Assembly (NCBI GenBank): GCA_965178125.1
Contig: OZ237744.1
Span: 992,001 to 1,056,000 of the forward strand
Length of the DNA: 64,000 nucleotides
DNA from: Bilabrum cf. latius
Taxonomy: Eukaryota > Bigyra: Bicosoecida > Bigyra > Bicosoecida
Direction: 5' to 3'
This document shows positions 55,046 to 64,000 of the stretch, in pieces. Numbering within the stretch: the stretch's first letter is position 1; every line of letters begins with the position of its first letter. The translations under genes and the position numbers were made by a program. Under the pieces are notes generated by a model. The model was not told where the DNA came from and did no database searches. It saw only the letters and a list, made by a program, of their open reading frames with translations.

Positions 55046-57521
55046 ATCAGCGGCGGCTGGCGCCGGCAGCGGAGACCCCTCGGCTGGAGCTGTCCCCGGC
55101 GCCGAGGAGTTTGTCCGCCGGTTCGCAAGGACGAGCAGCGGGCACCTGAGTCCGGTGGCAGCGATCGTGGGCGGTGTGGCAGCCCAGGAGGCCGTCAAGG
55201 CCATCAGTCGGAAGAACACGCCCCTCTCCCAGCTGGCGTACTTTGATTTCTCCGAGGCACTGCCCGACGAGCTGCCGCCCGCCGAGTAGCGCAAGCCCAA
55301 GGGAGATAGGTACGACGGCCAGCGGGCGGTGTTCGGCGAGGCCGTGCAGCGGAAGCTGGGCAGCACGCGGGCGTTCCTGGTGGGCGCTGGTGCGATCGGC
55401 TGCGAGGTGCTCAAGTCGTGGGCGCTCATGGGAGTGGGGTGCGGGGAGCAAGGGGGGGGGAAGGGGGGGGCAGGGAGCGCTGCAGATGCCGCATCGGGGG
55501 CCGGCGCAGGCGGCCCGGTCGAATCCACTGAGGGTGATCTCAGCTTCGCTGACGAGGGGTGCGGCCCGGGGGGCATGGTGCACGTGACGGACATGGACCA
55601 CATCGAGAAGTCCAACCTGAGCCGGCAGTTCCTCTTCCGCGCCGGTGACATTGGCAACCCCAAGAGCGTGACAGCCGCGGCCGCCGCCCGTCGCATGAAC
55701 CCCTCGATGCGGGTCAGGGCACACGAGCAGCCGATCGGGGGAACAACGGAGGACTACTTTAGGGCCCCCTTCTGGAAGGGCCTTGACGTGGTGTGCACGG
55801 CGCTGGACAACGTGCAGGCGCGGCTTTACGCGGACACGATGTGCGTGCGCCACCTCCTGCCGATGCTCGAGAGTGGCACCTCGTCCACCAAGGGGAACAC
55901 CTAGATCGTGGTGCCGCACCTCACCGAGAACTACGGGGCACAGAGGGACCCGCCCGCCACCTCCTTCCCCGTGTGCACGGTGAAGCAGTTCCCCGGCAAG
56001 ATCGAGCACACTCTGCAGTGGGCAAGGGAGTGGTTCGAGGAGCACATGTCGCAGGCGCCGAGGGACGCGCAGTCCTACATCGACCGCGGCGACTTTCTCG
56101 AAGAGCAGCGCCGCACTTCTGCTACCTACGAGCCCGTGCTGCACAAGCTGCACGAGAACCTGGGGGCGCGCAAGCCCACGATGCTCAAGCACTGCGCCGC
56201 GTGGGCCAGGCAGCAGTTCGAGCACCTCTTCTCCTCCAACGTGAGGAAGCTCCTGGCGGCATTTCCGCCGGGGCACACCACCAGCAACGGGGTGCCGTTC
56301 TGGTCGGGGCCGAGGCGGTGCCCCGCCCCCGTCGACTTTGACCAGGCTTGCCCCATGCACGTGGATTTCGTGGCGGCTGCCGCGCGGCTCCGCGCAAGTG
56401 TGTATGGGCTCAACCACGGCAAGACGTCGGACGCCGAGTTTGCCGAGTGGGCGGCTGAGGCAGAGGTGGGCCGTTGGAAGGACGGGGCAGGGGGCGGCGG
56501 CGTGCCGCAAATGGCAGCGGACGATGAGGAGCTCAAGCGGCTGGAGGAGGAGAAGAAAAGGCAGGCGGAGCAGGCAGGCGCCGACGACGAGACAGTCGCG
56601 GAGCGGAGGAAGCTCGAGTCCTCGCTGCCCGACCGCAAGATGCTGGCGGGGCTGAAGCTGAGGCCCGTGGACTTTGACAAGGACACGGACCTCCACATGA
56701 CACTGGTGGCGGCTGCTTCCAACCTACGCGCCACCAACTACTCCATCGACACGGCGGACAAGCTCCGGTCCCGGCTCATCGCCGGCCGGATCACACCTGC
56801 CATCGCAACGACCACGGCCATCGTGGTGGGCCTCATCCAGATGGAGCTATACAAGCTGGCACAGGGCAAGAGCCGCGTGGAGGATTACCGCATGGCCTTC
56901 GTGAACCTCAGCGTGCCCTTCTTCTCCGTCACGGAGCCCGCGCCCTGCGAGGGAACAGTGGTCACGCTGCCCCCCGCTGCAGAGTACCAGCCCCAGGGCT
57001 TGGCGCTGCTGCCGCCTAGTAGCGAGGGCACCGAGGCGGAGGGCGACAAGGGGGAGGAGGATGGCTCTCGGCGCTGGCGGTGGACGTTGTGGGACTCGCT
57101 CGAGGTGCAAGGGCCCATGACCCTCGAGGCCCTGCTGGCCTGGCTGCAGGAGCAGTTCGGGTCCGAGCCGGAGATGGTGAACTTCGGGCCCGCGATGCTT
57201 TACGCGTCCTTCCAGATGATGATGATGCCCAAGGAGAAGAAGGATAGGCGGATGCAGTCCACGGTGGTGCAGCTCGCCGAGGAGGTCACCAAGAAGCCCG
57301 TGCCATTCGCCAAGGGCCAGCGGTCCGCCATGGAGCTCATCGTCGGTCTCGAGGACGAGGACCTGGTGCTTCCACCCATCAAGTACATTGTGTCCCAGGA
57401 GGAAATAGTGGCGGCGCGGGCCAACAGGCAGGCGCTCGGGGTGGTGGGCGGTGAGGATGAGGATGGAGAGGGGGAGGCGGCGGCGGGTGGTACCGACGGC
57501 TAGGCGCCCATGCTCGGCTGA
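53991..57521 (+). CDS. UBA1: Ubiquitin-activating enzyme E1, 1,176 aa, single exon
   Basis: Activates ubiquitin with ATP and passes it as a thioester to E2 enzymes. ATG 53991 to TGA 57519-57521, 3,531 bases in one frame through seven TAGs (54300, 54309, 54486, 54975, 55287, 55902, 57501). Inactive adenylation half: YNRQIYAIGRDAQLRLSNS, VLVVGCSGAGTECAKNLALM. Active half: RYDGQRAVFGEAVQRKLG, FLVGAGAIGCEVLKSWALMG, DMDHIEKSNLSRQFLFR, with a Gly/Ala-rich insertion between the last two. Catalytic Cys: SFPVCTVKQFPGKIEHTLQW. Second catalytic region: FDKDTDLHMTLVAAASNLRA and IAGRITPAIATTTAIVVGL. A ubiquitin-fold domain ends the protein. TAG 55902 reads GNT-Q-IVVPHLTENY; yeast and human E1 have Gln there. 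A Ser run encoded by TCATCG repeats lies near 55000-55046. Confidence 0.96.
54999..55046 (+). repeat. TCATCG microsatellite coding poly-Ser in UBA1
   Basis: About eight copies of TCATCG, read Ser-Ser, in a linker between the two UBA1 halves directly after the TAG at 54975. A low-complexity insertion absent from animal and yeast E1. Confidence 0.9.
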
Positions 57522-57680
57522 TACAAGGCGTGTAAAAGCACGTTTGGCTGCAGGGCTTTGGATGATGCTGTGCGGCTCAAGGACGCGACAGCAACGAACA
57601 CACCCGGTGGGCCATATTTGCACTGATCACACGTCGCGATGAAGACCGTGTTCCCAATCAGTTGACCGCATTCCTTTGCC

Positions 57681-59416
57681 ATGCGGGTACATCGATTCAA
57701 GAGCGCCCGGAAAAATCTCACCTTTTTACGAATTACCTTTGGCGTCGTACCGCCGTACAACGTGAGTTGTAGCTTGTTTGGTGCTGTTTGAGGCCAGACT
57801 GCAGGACTGCAACTGCAGCAGAAAATCTATTTTTTCGCATCAAGATTGCGTCGCAGATAATTCTCGACGGTAATTTTGTCTTTAATGCTGCAAAGTGCAA
57901 CGTTGATGTACAGAGGCAGCTCGCAAAGCTTCTGTACACGCAACGCCTTACGCTGTTCATGACTAAAGCTGCGCTGGACGAGCTTCGAACCGTAGCAGAG
58001 AGCGTTTCGGCCGCGAAGGATGCAGTTGCATTTGCGTTGCGGTCTTGTCTCATTATCGACGTGCGCCAGATGAAGGTAGACCAGCATGAATAGAAAAAAG
58101 CAGATCCTCACGCCCCGCGTCGAAAGCACCGCAAGCGGCGGCGTCTAGAGAGGCAGAGGGCCGAGGAGGGCGGCTCTGAGGCCGATGGATCCGAGCAGAG
58201 CGAAAACGATAGCGACTCGGACGATGGCGACAGCGAAGAGGTCGCAGCAGCGAGGGAGCGGTACTGGTCGATGGTGGACTCAGACCCGTTCGGCGCGATC
58301 ATGGGCTGCATCGGGCCGGTGCCCATCGCCAAAGGGCTGGTAGTGCCACACAGGAAGGAACTAGAGCTCGACGAGGACGATTCAAAGGGTCACAAGCGCA
58401 GTGGTAGGCACGGCTCGGGCCGCTCGGACCCTGGAGAGGTGGAGGGCTTCCAGGGCAGGTCCGCCGGCCCTGTTCCCTCGCGGTGCAGGTGGGCCAGGGA
58501 GATGCCGCGGCGGCCCTTCGTGGCCACCCAGGACTCCAAGCTGAGGAAGAGGGTGAGGCGGTTGCCGGGCGTCCCGCTCCTGCTCATGAACAGGAACGTG
58601 ATGGTGTTAGAGCCCGCCTCGGCGGCCTCGAACGCGGCTGCCCGGGACCAGGTGGCGATCAACCAGGGAGTTGGGGCGGTCGGGGGCAGGGACGGGGGTC
58701 GGAGCGGGGGGCCTGCCACGGGCGGTGCGGGGAGGGTCGAGGGGAGGGGTGGTGCGGGTGCTGGTGCGGGTGCGGGTGCTGGCAGCTCGGCAGGGCCGGG
58801 GCGAGGGGTGCTGGACGAGGAGGACGCCCGGCTCGTGGCTGCCATCGTGTCGTCTAGCGCGCTGCAGCTGCCGTCAGCTGTCCAGATGAAAGGATCAGAT
58901 GTCGAGGGAGAGAGCGAGGATGATGACGAGGGAGGGAGAGAGGGAGGGGGAGAGGGTCCGGGCAGCAGCAGCACCAGTGGGGCCTCCTCCATGGCCGCGA
59001 GTTCCAGCTCCAGCTCCAGCTCCAGCTCCAGCTCCAGCTCCAGCTCCAGCTCCAGCTCGGGTGCAGGGTCGGGTGCGCTGGCCCGAGGCGACGTGTTCGG
59101 TCTACTGAAGGCAGAAGGGGCGACGGCGACCCGCGATGCCTCCGTGGCCTCCAAGGGCTGGTCTGCAGGGATTTAGGCAGCACAGGCGCAGCAGGACGAG
59201 GTGGTGTACCGCAGACGGAAGGCAAAGGGTCCAAACCCCTTGAGCATGAAGAAGAAGCAGCGGAAACCGGCCGCTCCTGGGAAGCGCGAAGCGCGCCCCG
59301 CTCCTGAAGCAGGTGGCGCAGGTGATGACGCAGCCATTGCCGGCAAGAAGCGAAAGCGAAACAGACGAAAGACGAAGTCAAGCTCCAATAGGCAAACGGA
59401 GGAGCTTGGCTCTTGA
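57681..59416 (+). CDS. UTP23: UTP23 rRNA-processing protein (PIN-like), 546 aa, 2 exons
   Basis: Small-subunit processome factor in nucleolar 18S rRNA maturation. Exons 57681-57761 and 57857-59416; phase-0 intron of 95 bases. The splice joins KSARKNLTFLRITFGVVPPYN to IILDGNFVFNAAKCNVDVQR, the UTP23 start. The PIN core continues with LFMTKAALDELRTV. RRPFVATQDSKLRKRVRRLP and GVPLLLMNRNVMVLEP follow at ~210-245. KAKGPNPLSMKKKQ (~470) is the UTP23 C-terminal signature, then a basic tail. TAG 58091 follows VDQHE and TAG 59174 lies shortly before the signature; TGA 59414-59416 ends the gene. It is about twice usual size because of an acidic linker in the PIN domain and a ~210-residue Gly/Ser insertion with a Ser run at 59002-59056. 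Confidence 0.92.
59002..59056 (+). repeat. AGCTCC microsatellite coding poly-Ser in UTP23
   Basis: Nine copies of AGCTCC, read Ser-Ser, in the extra linker of UTP23 between the PIN region and the GPNPLS signature. Confidence 0.9.
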
Positions 59417-59595
59417 GCCTGATCTGGTCATACCGCCGGTTTGGAGCACAAAGCGGATTTGGTCACGCTTCCCAAAGATGGCAAAACCAGGCTGTGAGAA
59501 GGCTAGATTGAGTACAAAACAAAGATCAATTTCGAATCAACGATAGCAAAGAGGCTCTTGCGAGCAATCCCATTCGTTTGATCCCACAAAATGCT

Positions 59596-61071
59596 TTAAG
59601 TCTGTTCGTCCTCCTGGGCCTCCCCGGTTCCCGCGGCGCTAGATCCAGACGAGCGTAGCTGCTGCACCCTCTATCTATCGCGCCTGCCTCGGGCAATTGC
59701 CTAAATGCGAGTTGCGCTTTGCTCCGCTTGCTCTTTCTCCTAGCGGATCTCGGCCACACGATGCCGGTCCTGCCTACCCCGCGCAATCGCCTGGATTCGG
59801 GCAGCCGCGGCCGCCTGCTCTGCATCATCCTTCGCGCCCCCAGCTGCATCCTTCGCGTCCCCAGCTGCATCCCCCGCCGCTTCACCTGCCTTGGCCTTCA
59901 TGTCAGCAACTCGCTGCCGGTCCTGCCTACCCCGCGCAATCGCCTGGATTCGGGCAGCCGCGGCCGCCTGCTCTGCATCATCCTTCGCGCCCCCAGCTGC
60001 ATCCTTCGCGTCCCCAGCTGCATCCTTCGCGTCCTCAGCTGCATCCCCCGCCGCTTCACCTGCCTTGGCCTTCATGTCAGCAACTCGCTGCCGGTCCTGC
60101 CTACCCCGCGCAATCGCCTGGATTCGGGCAGCCGCGGCCGCCTGCTCTGCATCATCCTTCGCGCCCCCAGCTGCATCCTTCGCGTCCCCAGCTGCATCCC
60201 CCGCCGCTTCACCTGCCTTGGCCTTCATGTCAGCAACTCGCTGCCGGTCCTGCCTACCCCGCGCAATCGCCTGGATTCGGGCAGCCGCGGCCGCCTGCTC
60301 TGCATCATCCTTCGCGCCCCCAGCTGCATCCTTCGCGTCCCCAGCTGCATCCCCCGCCGCTTCACCTGCCTTGGCCTTCATGTCAGCAACTCGCTGCCTA
60401 TCACGCTTACCACGAGCGGCAGCCTAGATCTTAACGGCACTTGCTTCTGCTTTACGCTGCTCTTTGATCTCAGTTGCTTTCTGGCGGCCTTGCTTGCCGC
60501 GCGCTGCTGCCTGTATCCTGAGGGCAGCAGCCTCTTCTTCTGCTTTGCTTAAACCCGACTTGGCTTCTGCTCCTGCATTGCGGGCGCCAGCAGCAACATC
60601 CTCCTTGCGCTCTCGCGGGGCATCAGTTGCACCAGTTGCAGTAGCTTTTGCACTCTTGGTTGTATTCGATGCCTTTGACTCCGCGGAATCCACCACTTCT
60701 GCAAAATAGTAGATCTTTCATGCTACCAATGGGTATCATACTGCAAAGCGACGACCTTTTGGACTGGCGGGCACAACCCAGCCTGGCAGCAATGCTGGTG
60801 CATACATGTCTCACTCGAAGCGTGGCCGGCGGCCTGATCGATCATATCATCAGCATGGTCGCCAATCTGCGATAAAATTATATTTTGAGCGGCAATCTAG
60901 TTGCACAACAGCACAGTATAGCTGGCAAAATGCCTTCAACGCACATGTCCGTTCGTTCCACCCAAACATTTAGAGTACCTCTCGCAATCGCAACTCCACG
61001 CCAAGTAATAGCACGCAACACAAACTCACACCACCGGGTGTCACTGGAAGCTTCGACGAAACGCAACCCAT
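59596..61071 (-). CDS. IQ-repeat protein with N-terminal dual-acylation motif, 398 aa, 3 exons
   Basis: Exons 61071-61030, 60866-60815 and 60698-59596; introns of 163 and 116 bases, phases 0 and 1; stop TAA. The N-terminus MGCVSSK has Gly2 for myristoylation and Cys3 for palmitoylation, so plasma or ciliary membrane attachment is expected. The body alternates IQ motifs (RIQAIARGRQDRQRV), which bind calmodulin or related EF-hand proteins, with Ala/Gly/Lys/Asp segments (GEAAGDAAGDAKDAAGGAKD) like LEA-type helices. There are seven IQ motifs. In three TAG stands for an expected Gln: KI-Q-AAARGK (60424) and RI-Q-AIARGRRDR-Q-RV (59701, 59671). Another TAG is at 59740. The sister copies use CAG at those same positions. 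Probably a calcium-sensing membrane scaffold. Confidence 0.85.
59900..60380 (-). repeat. 153-base tandem repeat encoding IQ plus Ala-rich unit
   Basis: The same marker recurs at 59900, 60074, 60227 and 60380, spacing 174, 153 and 153 bases; the 174-base unit has a 21-base (seven-codon) insertion. Units are nearly identical, so the expansion is recent. More diverged units lie on both sides. Confidence 0.93.
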
Positions 61072-61193
61072 CGCGGAAGCACTTTATTCTGCAAGAAAAC
61101 CGATCTCGAGCGGATCTCGGTCGCATAATCCGTATTTTCATTGATAGCGTGTAGTTGTGTGCCGAAGGGCAACTCTCACATCATTGGTGCAAA
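61072..61193. promoter_or_regulatory. 122-base divergent promoter region
   Basis: Lies between the ATGs of the IQ-repeat gene (-) and the PH-domain gene (+). Both proteins begin with a Gly2 lipidation motif, so joint regulation is plausible. No TATA box or known site recognised. Confidence 0.4.
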
Positions 61194-63512
61194 ATGGGAA
61201 ATACCGCGCTTGCACCAGACTTTCCTGTCGACAAAGTAGCAGAAATTACTCAAAACGTGCTTGAAATCTTTGCCCCGGTCTATGTTAAGGCTCATGGAAT
61301 AGCAACCGTGCGAAGACTGCACCGGGAGGATGAAGCGGCCAGACTCGGGGCCAGCACGCTTGAAAATCCTGATGGGTTCAAGCTGAAAGCGCCTCCAGTT
61401 GGAACGTAGCCACTTATGATGGGTTACATGGAAAAGCGTGGCGAGGGTGGAGCCGGCTGGAAGAAGCGATTCTTTGTTGCAAGAAATAAGGTTCGGCATC
61501 TTGTCCTTCGAACGCGCGCTGTCCATGGAAATAGTGCCCGAACTGTTGCTCTGTATATTGTGTACTTGGATATTTCGCAGGCTGATAACTTTTGTATCGA
61601 GTATTTCGAATCGAAGGAGATGTCGTCAAAACGTGCAAGCAGAAAGGGTTCTATCGAGCCTTGTGGATACTTGGTCCGCTCGGTCAAGGATGAAGACGAG
61701 GTTAAGGAACACGGAGAGAATGCAATATGCCTGGATCCGAAGGACGGCCGCAGGGTGTGGTACATGCGCTGCGCCACGGCCGAGGACCGCACCGTTTGGA
61801 AGGCAGTCCTCAAGTATAGCGCCAGCCACGCAGAGCCTCCCCTCGGCGACGACCCTGACGCCGCCACTGCATTTCGTGACGCGTACCGAGGGGTTCGCCG
61901 CTCGTTGGGGTTCTGGGGCTATTACCGCGTGGACAAGTGCCAGCAGGACATGCTGTCTGAGCTGTGCGTGGAGCGGTGCAAGCTCCTGGTGAGTCTTGGA
62001 CAACAGTGGTAGGTGCAACTGTCCTAGTGCCACTTCATTTCACAGGTTCCGGGGTGATAAAGAATAGTGTGGCAGCGAGGGGGGCAGATGCTTGTATTGA
62101 CGGCGGCGGCCTGCATGGCCACGTCATGGGTGCCACCTCTCGTCTGACGCCGGCCCACCAGTCGGCGCCTGGTTGCCCAGCGTAGCCTATCCTCTTTTAA
62201 CCTCACCTTTACCGGCGCCTTGCCTCGTATTCTCTTTCTTCCCTCGCAGCTCTTGACAGACGTCTTCGACACCCTGGTGGGCCAGCGCGACGAGGATCGG
62301 ATCAAGGAGGCCGCCATCGCCGAGACGAGGCGGGTGGTGGAGGCCCTCGTCAAGGTGGGCTGGAAGGCAATCAACAAGAGGGCCAACAAGAGGAGGGCCA
62401 CGCTGGGGGAGAGCATCGGGAGCACCCTGGGCACCACCATGCACGACTGGAGCAGTCGCAAGCAGGACATCCGCAAGAAGGTCGAGAGGCACGTCAGGAC
62501 AGCCGCAGTGGAGGTGAACAAGCCAATCCTGGGCAACCTTCTGAGCGCCTACCTCATGCCCGTGTACCGCGCGCACAAGGAGTCCGTGCGGATCTACTGG
62601 ACCAAGATGTCCGGCATCCTGGACCGGGGCCTCAAGGAGAGGGACCTCCGGGCCCTGTTCGAGGACACGAGGTGGGAGGACGGGTCTCTCTGCAGGGCCC
62701 TGTAGATGATCCGAGCACTCACGAGGGGAGAGGTGGGCACGCCGGAGAAGCCAGACCCAGAGCTGGCACTGTGCCTCAGGGACCTGGAGGTGGACCTCCC
62801 CGTCCTCCTCGAGATGATGCACGGGGTGTCTTTGTGGGAGACGGAGCGGGTGCTGGTGGCGAGCCTGCAGGAGAGCGTGGCTCGGGCCATATACTCCTTC
62901 GTTGACATCGTGGAGCACGCCCCCGAGAAGATGACTCCGGAGGCCTGCTTGCACGAGGCCACTCGTCGTCTGATCGACGACTGCAAGGCCCGTGCCAAGA
63001 GGGACATATAGAAGGTACTGCTCATGATCGTGGGCCCGGCGGTGAGGAGGAGGCTCGTGCAGGTGCCGGCCGTGCAGGAGGTGCTCGCCTCTTCCGCGTA
63101 CAGCGCCACCAGACCGCTTGGAAAAGTGCCTCTGGGGCCCGGGGCGGGGATGGATCATGGCTCGGCGGCCAAAGGCGCGGCGAGCGGGGGCGCATCCTCC
63201 TCCTCGTCCGGCGCAGCGTCGGGCTCAGGATCCGGGTCGGACATCGGCAGCAGTGTCCCCGCGCCCGGGGCCGAAACGCCCATGGGCCAGCTGAAGCCCG
63301 GGGGCAGCACTGCCACTGTGGAGCGCGAGCTCAAGGCGCGCATGTACGAGGTGGGCGTGGCGGTGAGCGAAGGCTTCGTGGACGCGGACTGGCTGCTGGA
63401 CGAGGTGATCGAAGAGGACGTGATGGCGGTGCTGCGGGCGGGGACGAACGAGACGATTGACTTGATGCTGAGCCGGCTGAGCAAGCTGCCGGGCAAGCTG
63501 GGCTTCCTGTGA
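61194..63512 (+). CDS. PH-domain protein with N-myristoylation signal, 655 aa, 3 exons
   Basis: Exons 61194-61490, 61581-61988 and 62250-63512; introns of 90 and 261 bases; TGA 63510-63512. MGNTALAP has Gly2 and small/polar residues at 5-6, as in N-myristoylated proteins. A PH domain runs from ~residue 75 (MMGYMEKRGEGGAGWKKRFF) to ~190 (RRVWYMRCATAEDRTVWKAV). Removing the 90-base intron (GTTCGG donor, TTTCGCAG acceptor) joins FFVARNK to ADNFCIEYFES, a normal PH strand pair; the intron is in frame and stop-free, so it can be misread as coding. The rest is a long helical module (TLVGQRDEDRIKEAAIAETR, YRAHKESVRIYWTKMSGIL, LEMMHGVSLWETERVLVASL) with TAGs at 62703 and 63009; TAG 61407 precedes the PH domain. 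Membrane adaptor role inferred. Confidence 0.85.
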
Positions 63513-63593
63513 GGGGGGGGAGTGAGGCGCGAGCTTGCTCGTATGGCTTTCCGCGCACATTCAAGGGAGTGTTGTCACTTGCAATCGCGCATA

Positions 63594-64000
63594 TTATGAC
63601 CCAGATCCATCTTCCATAGCTGCAGATCCTGCACTTGCTGCTGCCCCTTCCCCAGCGTCGGTTGCCTTGGCTTCACCTGCTGCTGCTGCTGGACCCTCCG
63701 TCTCGGCGTGCGTCGGAGCCTATCGTACGTAGAGCACGTTGTTGCATCGGATCAGCAGCTCTCCTAGCTTTCCCGCAAATTCACCGTCCAAAAATTCCTC
63801 GGCTTCCTGGAGCTACACGTTCATGTAGCTATCGAACGATGCTAGCTTGCCTGCGAGGCATCGAAAAGGACTAGCTGTCGATCACTCCCAAAGTAGGCAT
63901 AAAGTGGCGCAAGCGGCAGTAAAACGGTTGATCGCGGTGATTCTCACCTCGATACTCGGTACCCCATTTCAATTTCACGGCCACATTCTTGCCTACCAGG
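63594..64000 (-). CDS. SNRPF: Small nuclear ribonucleoprotein F (SmF), 5' part outside window
   Basis: One of seven Sm proteins forming the ring on spliceosomal snRNAs. The visible part is exon 64000-63948 (continuing past the edge), a 97-base intron (63947-63851, donor GTGAGA), and exon 63850-63594 ending in TAA. The join gives [22 protein letters not shown] (Sm1), then [19 protein letters not shown] and [11 protein letters not shown] (Sm2). TAG 63813-63815 falls in YMNV-Q-LQEAEE; SmF proteins have Gln at exactly this place (YMNMQL). A second TAG (63720-63722) follows VLYVR. The last ~38 residues are an Ala/Glu/Thr tail longer than in animals. Confidence 0.95.

Noticed and set aside
1-64000. 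Many TAG-interrupted frames as pseudogenes or sequencing errors
   Set aside because: Only TAG interrupts them, never TAA or TGA, and homology continues in the same frame each time. Errors or decay would give all three stops and frameshifts.
1-64000. Programmed stop readthrough instead of reassignment
   Set aside because: Up to 18 TAGs per gene, tandem TAG-TAG, no conserved downstream context and no gene ending at TAG are not compatible with occasional readthrough.
1-64000. UAG coding Leu, Glu or Tyr
   Set aside because: Conserved sites in five enzyme families and the CAG/TAG columns in two repeat arrays all point to Gln.
1-64000. tRNA genes, including a suppressor tRNA-Gln(CUA)
   Set aside because: No cloverleaf or internal A/B box pair was recognised in the intergenic gaps by eye; a tRNA scan would be needed to exclude one.

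Overview
This is nuclear DNA from a eukaryote. The genes have spliceosomal introns, mostly 78-261 bases long, with GTGAGT/GTGAGA-type donors and TCGCAG/TGCAG-type acceptors. They encode ribosomal protein S3A, SmF, ubiquitin E1 (UBA1) and UTP23. The sequence is GC-rich and gene-dense: 28 genes in 64 kb, most intergenic gaps 40-300 bases, many divergent pairs. A parkin-coregulated-gene (PACRG) homologue, an axonemal protein, points to a flagellated organism. I cannot place the lineage further.

The main result is that UAG is a sense codon for glutamine here, while UGA and UAA remain stops. Almost every long gene looks broken if read with the standard code. Read with UAG=Gln, the pieces fuse in frame into full-length proteins. 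I count about 125 in-frame TAGs in 25 of the 28 genes. Of 27 genes whose 3' end is in the window, 21 end in TGA, 6 in TAA and none in TAG. The residue is fixed as Gln by conserved positions (SmF, ECI, UBA1, Maf, DUSP, IQ motifs) and by tandem repeats in which CAG and TAG alternate in the same column.

Layout. 0-7.5 kb: TPR-like partial gene (-), VTT/TMEM64-like membrane protein (+), a Gln-rich protein (+), a 1,015-aa coiled-coil TACC-like protein (+). 7.8-13.9 kb, all on -: NAPRT, an ankyrin protein, and a type I sulfatase with a 24-base micro-exon. 13.9-21.6 kb: an HtrA-like pseudoprotease with PDZ (+), a LYR-motif protein (-), and a 1,355-aa low-complexity/coiled-coil protein (-). 21.8-27.5 kb: two C2H2 zinc-finger genes in opposite orientation, flanking an AAA ATPase. 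27.8-35.4 kb: Maf (+), enoyl-CoA isomerase (-), PACRG (+), RhoGAP (-), a ubiquitin-like protein (+). 35.8-46.7 kb: RPS3A (-), a 2,224-aa DENND4-like protein (+), an 815-aa unknown (+). 46.8-53.7 kb: a 1,471-aa unknown (-) and a dual-specificity phosphatase (-). 54-64 kb: UBA1 (+), UTP23 (+), a dual-acylated IQ-repeat protein (-), a myristoylated PH protein (+) and SmF (-, cut by the window edge).

The genes do not form one pathway; this is ordinary mixed eukaryotic gene content. No rRNA, tRNA, transposon or CRISPR was recognised. All calls come from reading the sequence by eye; no search was run.
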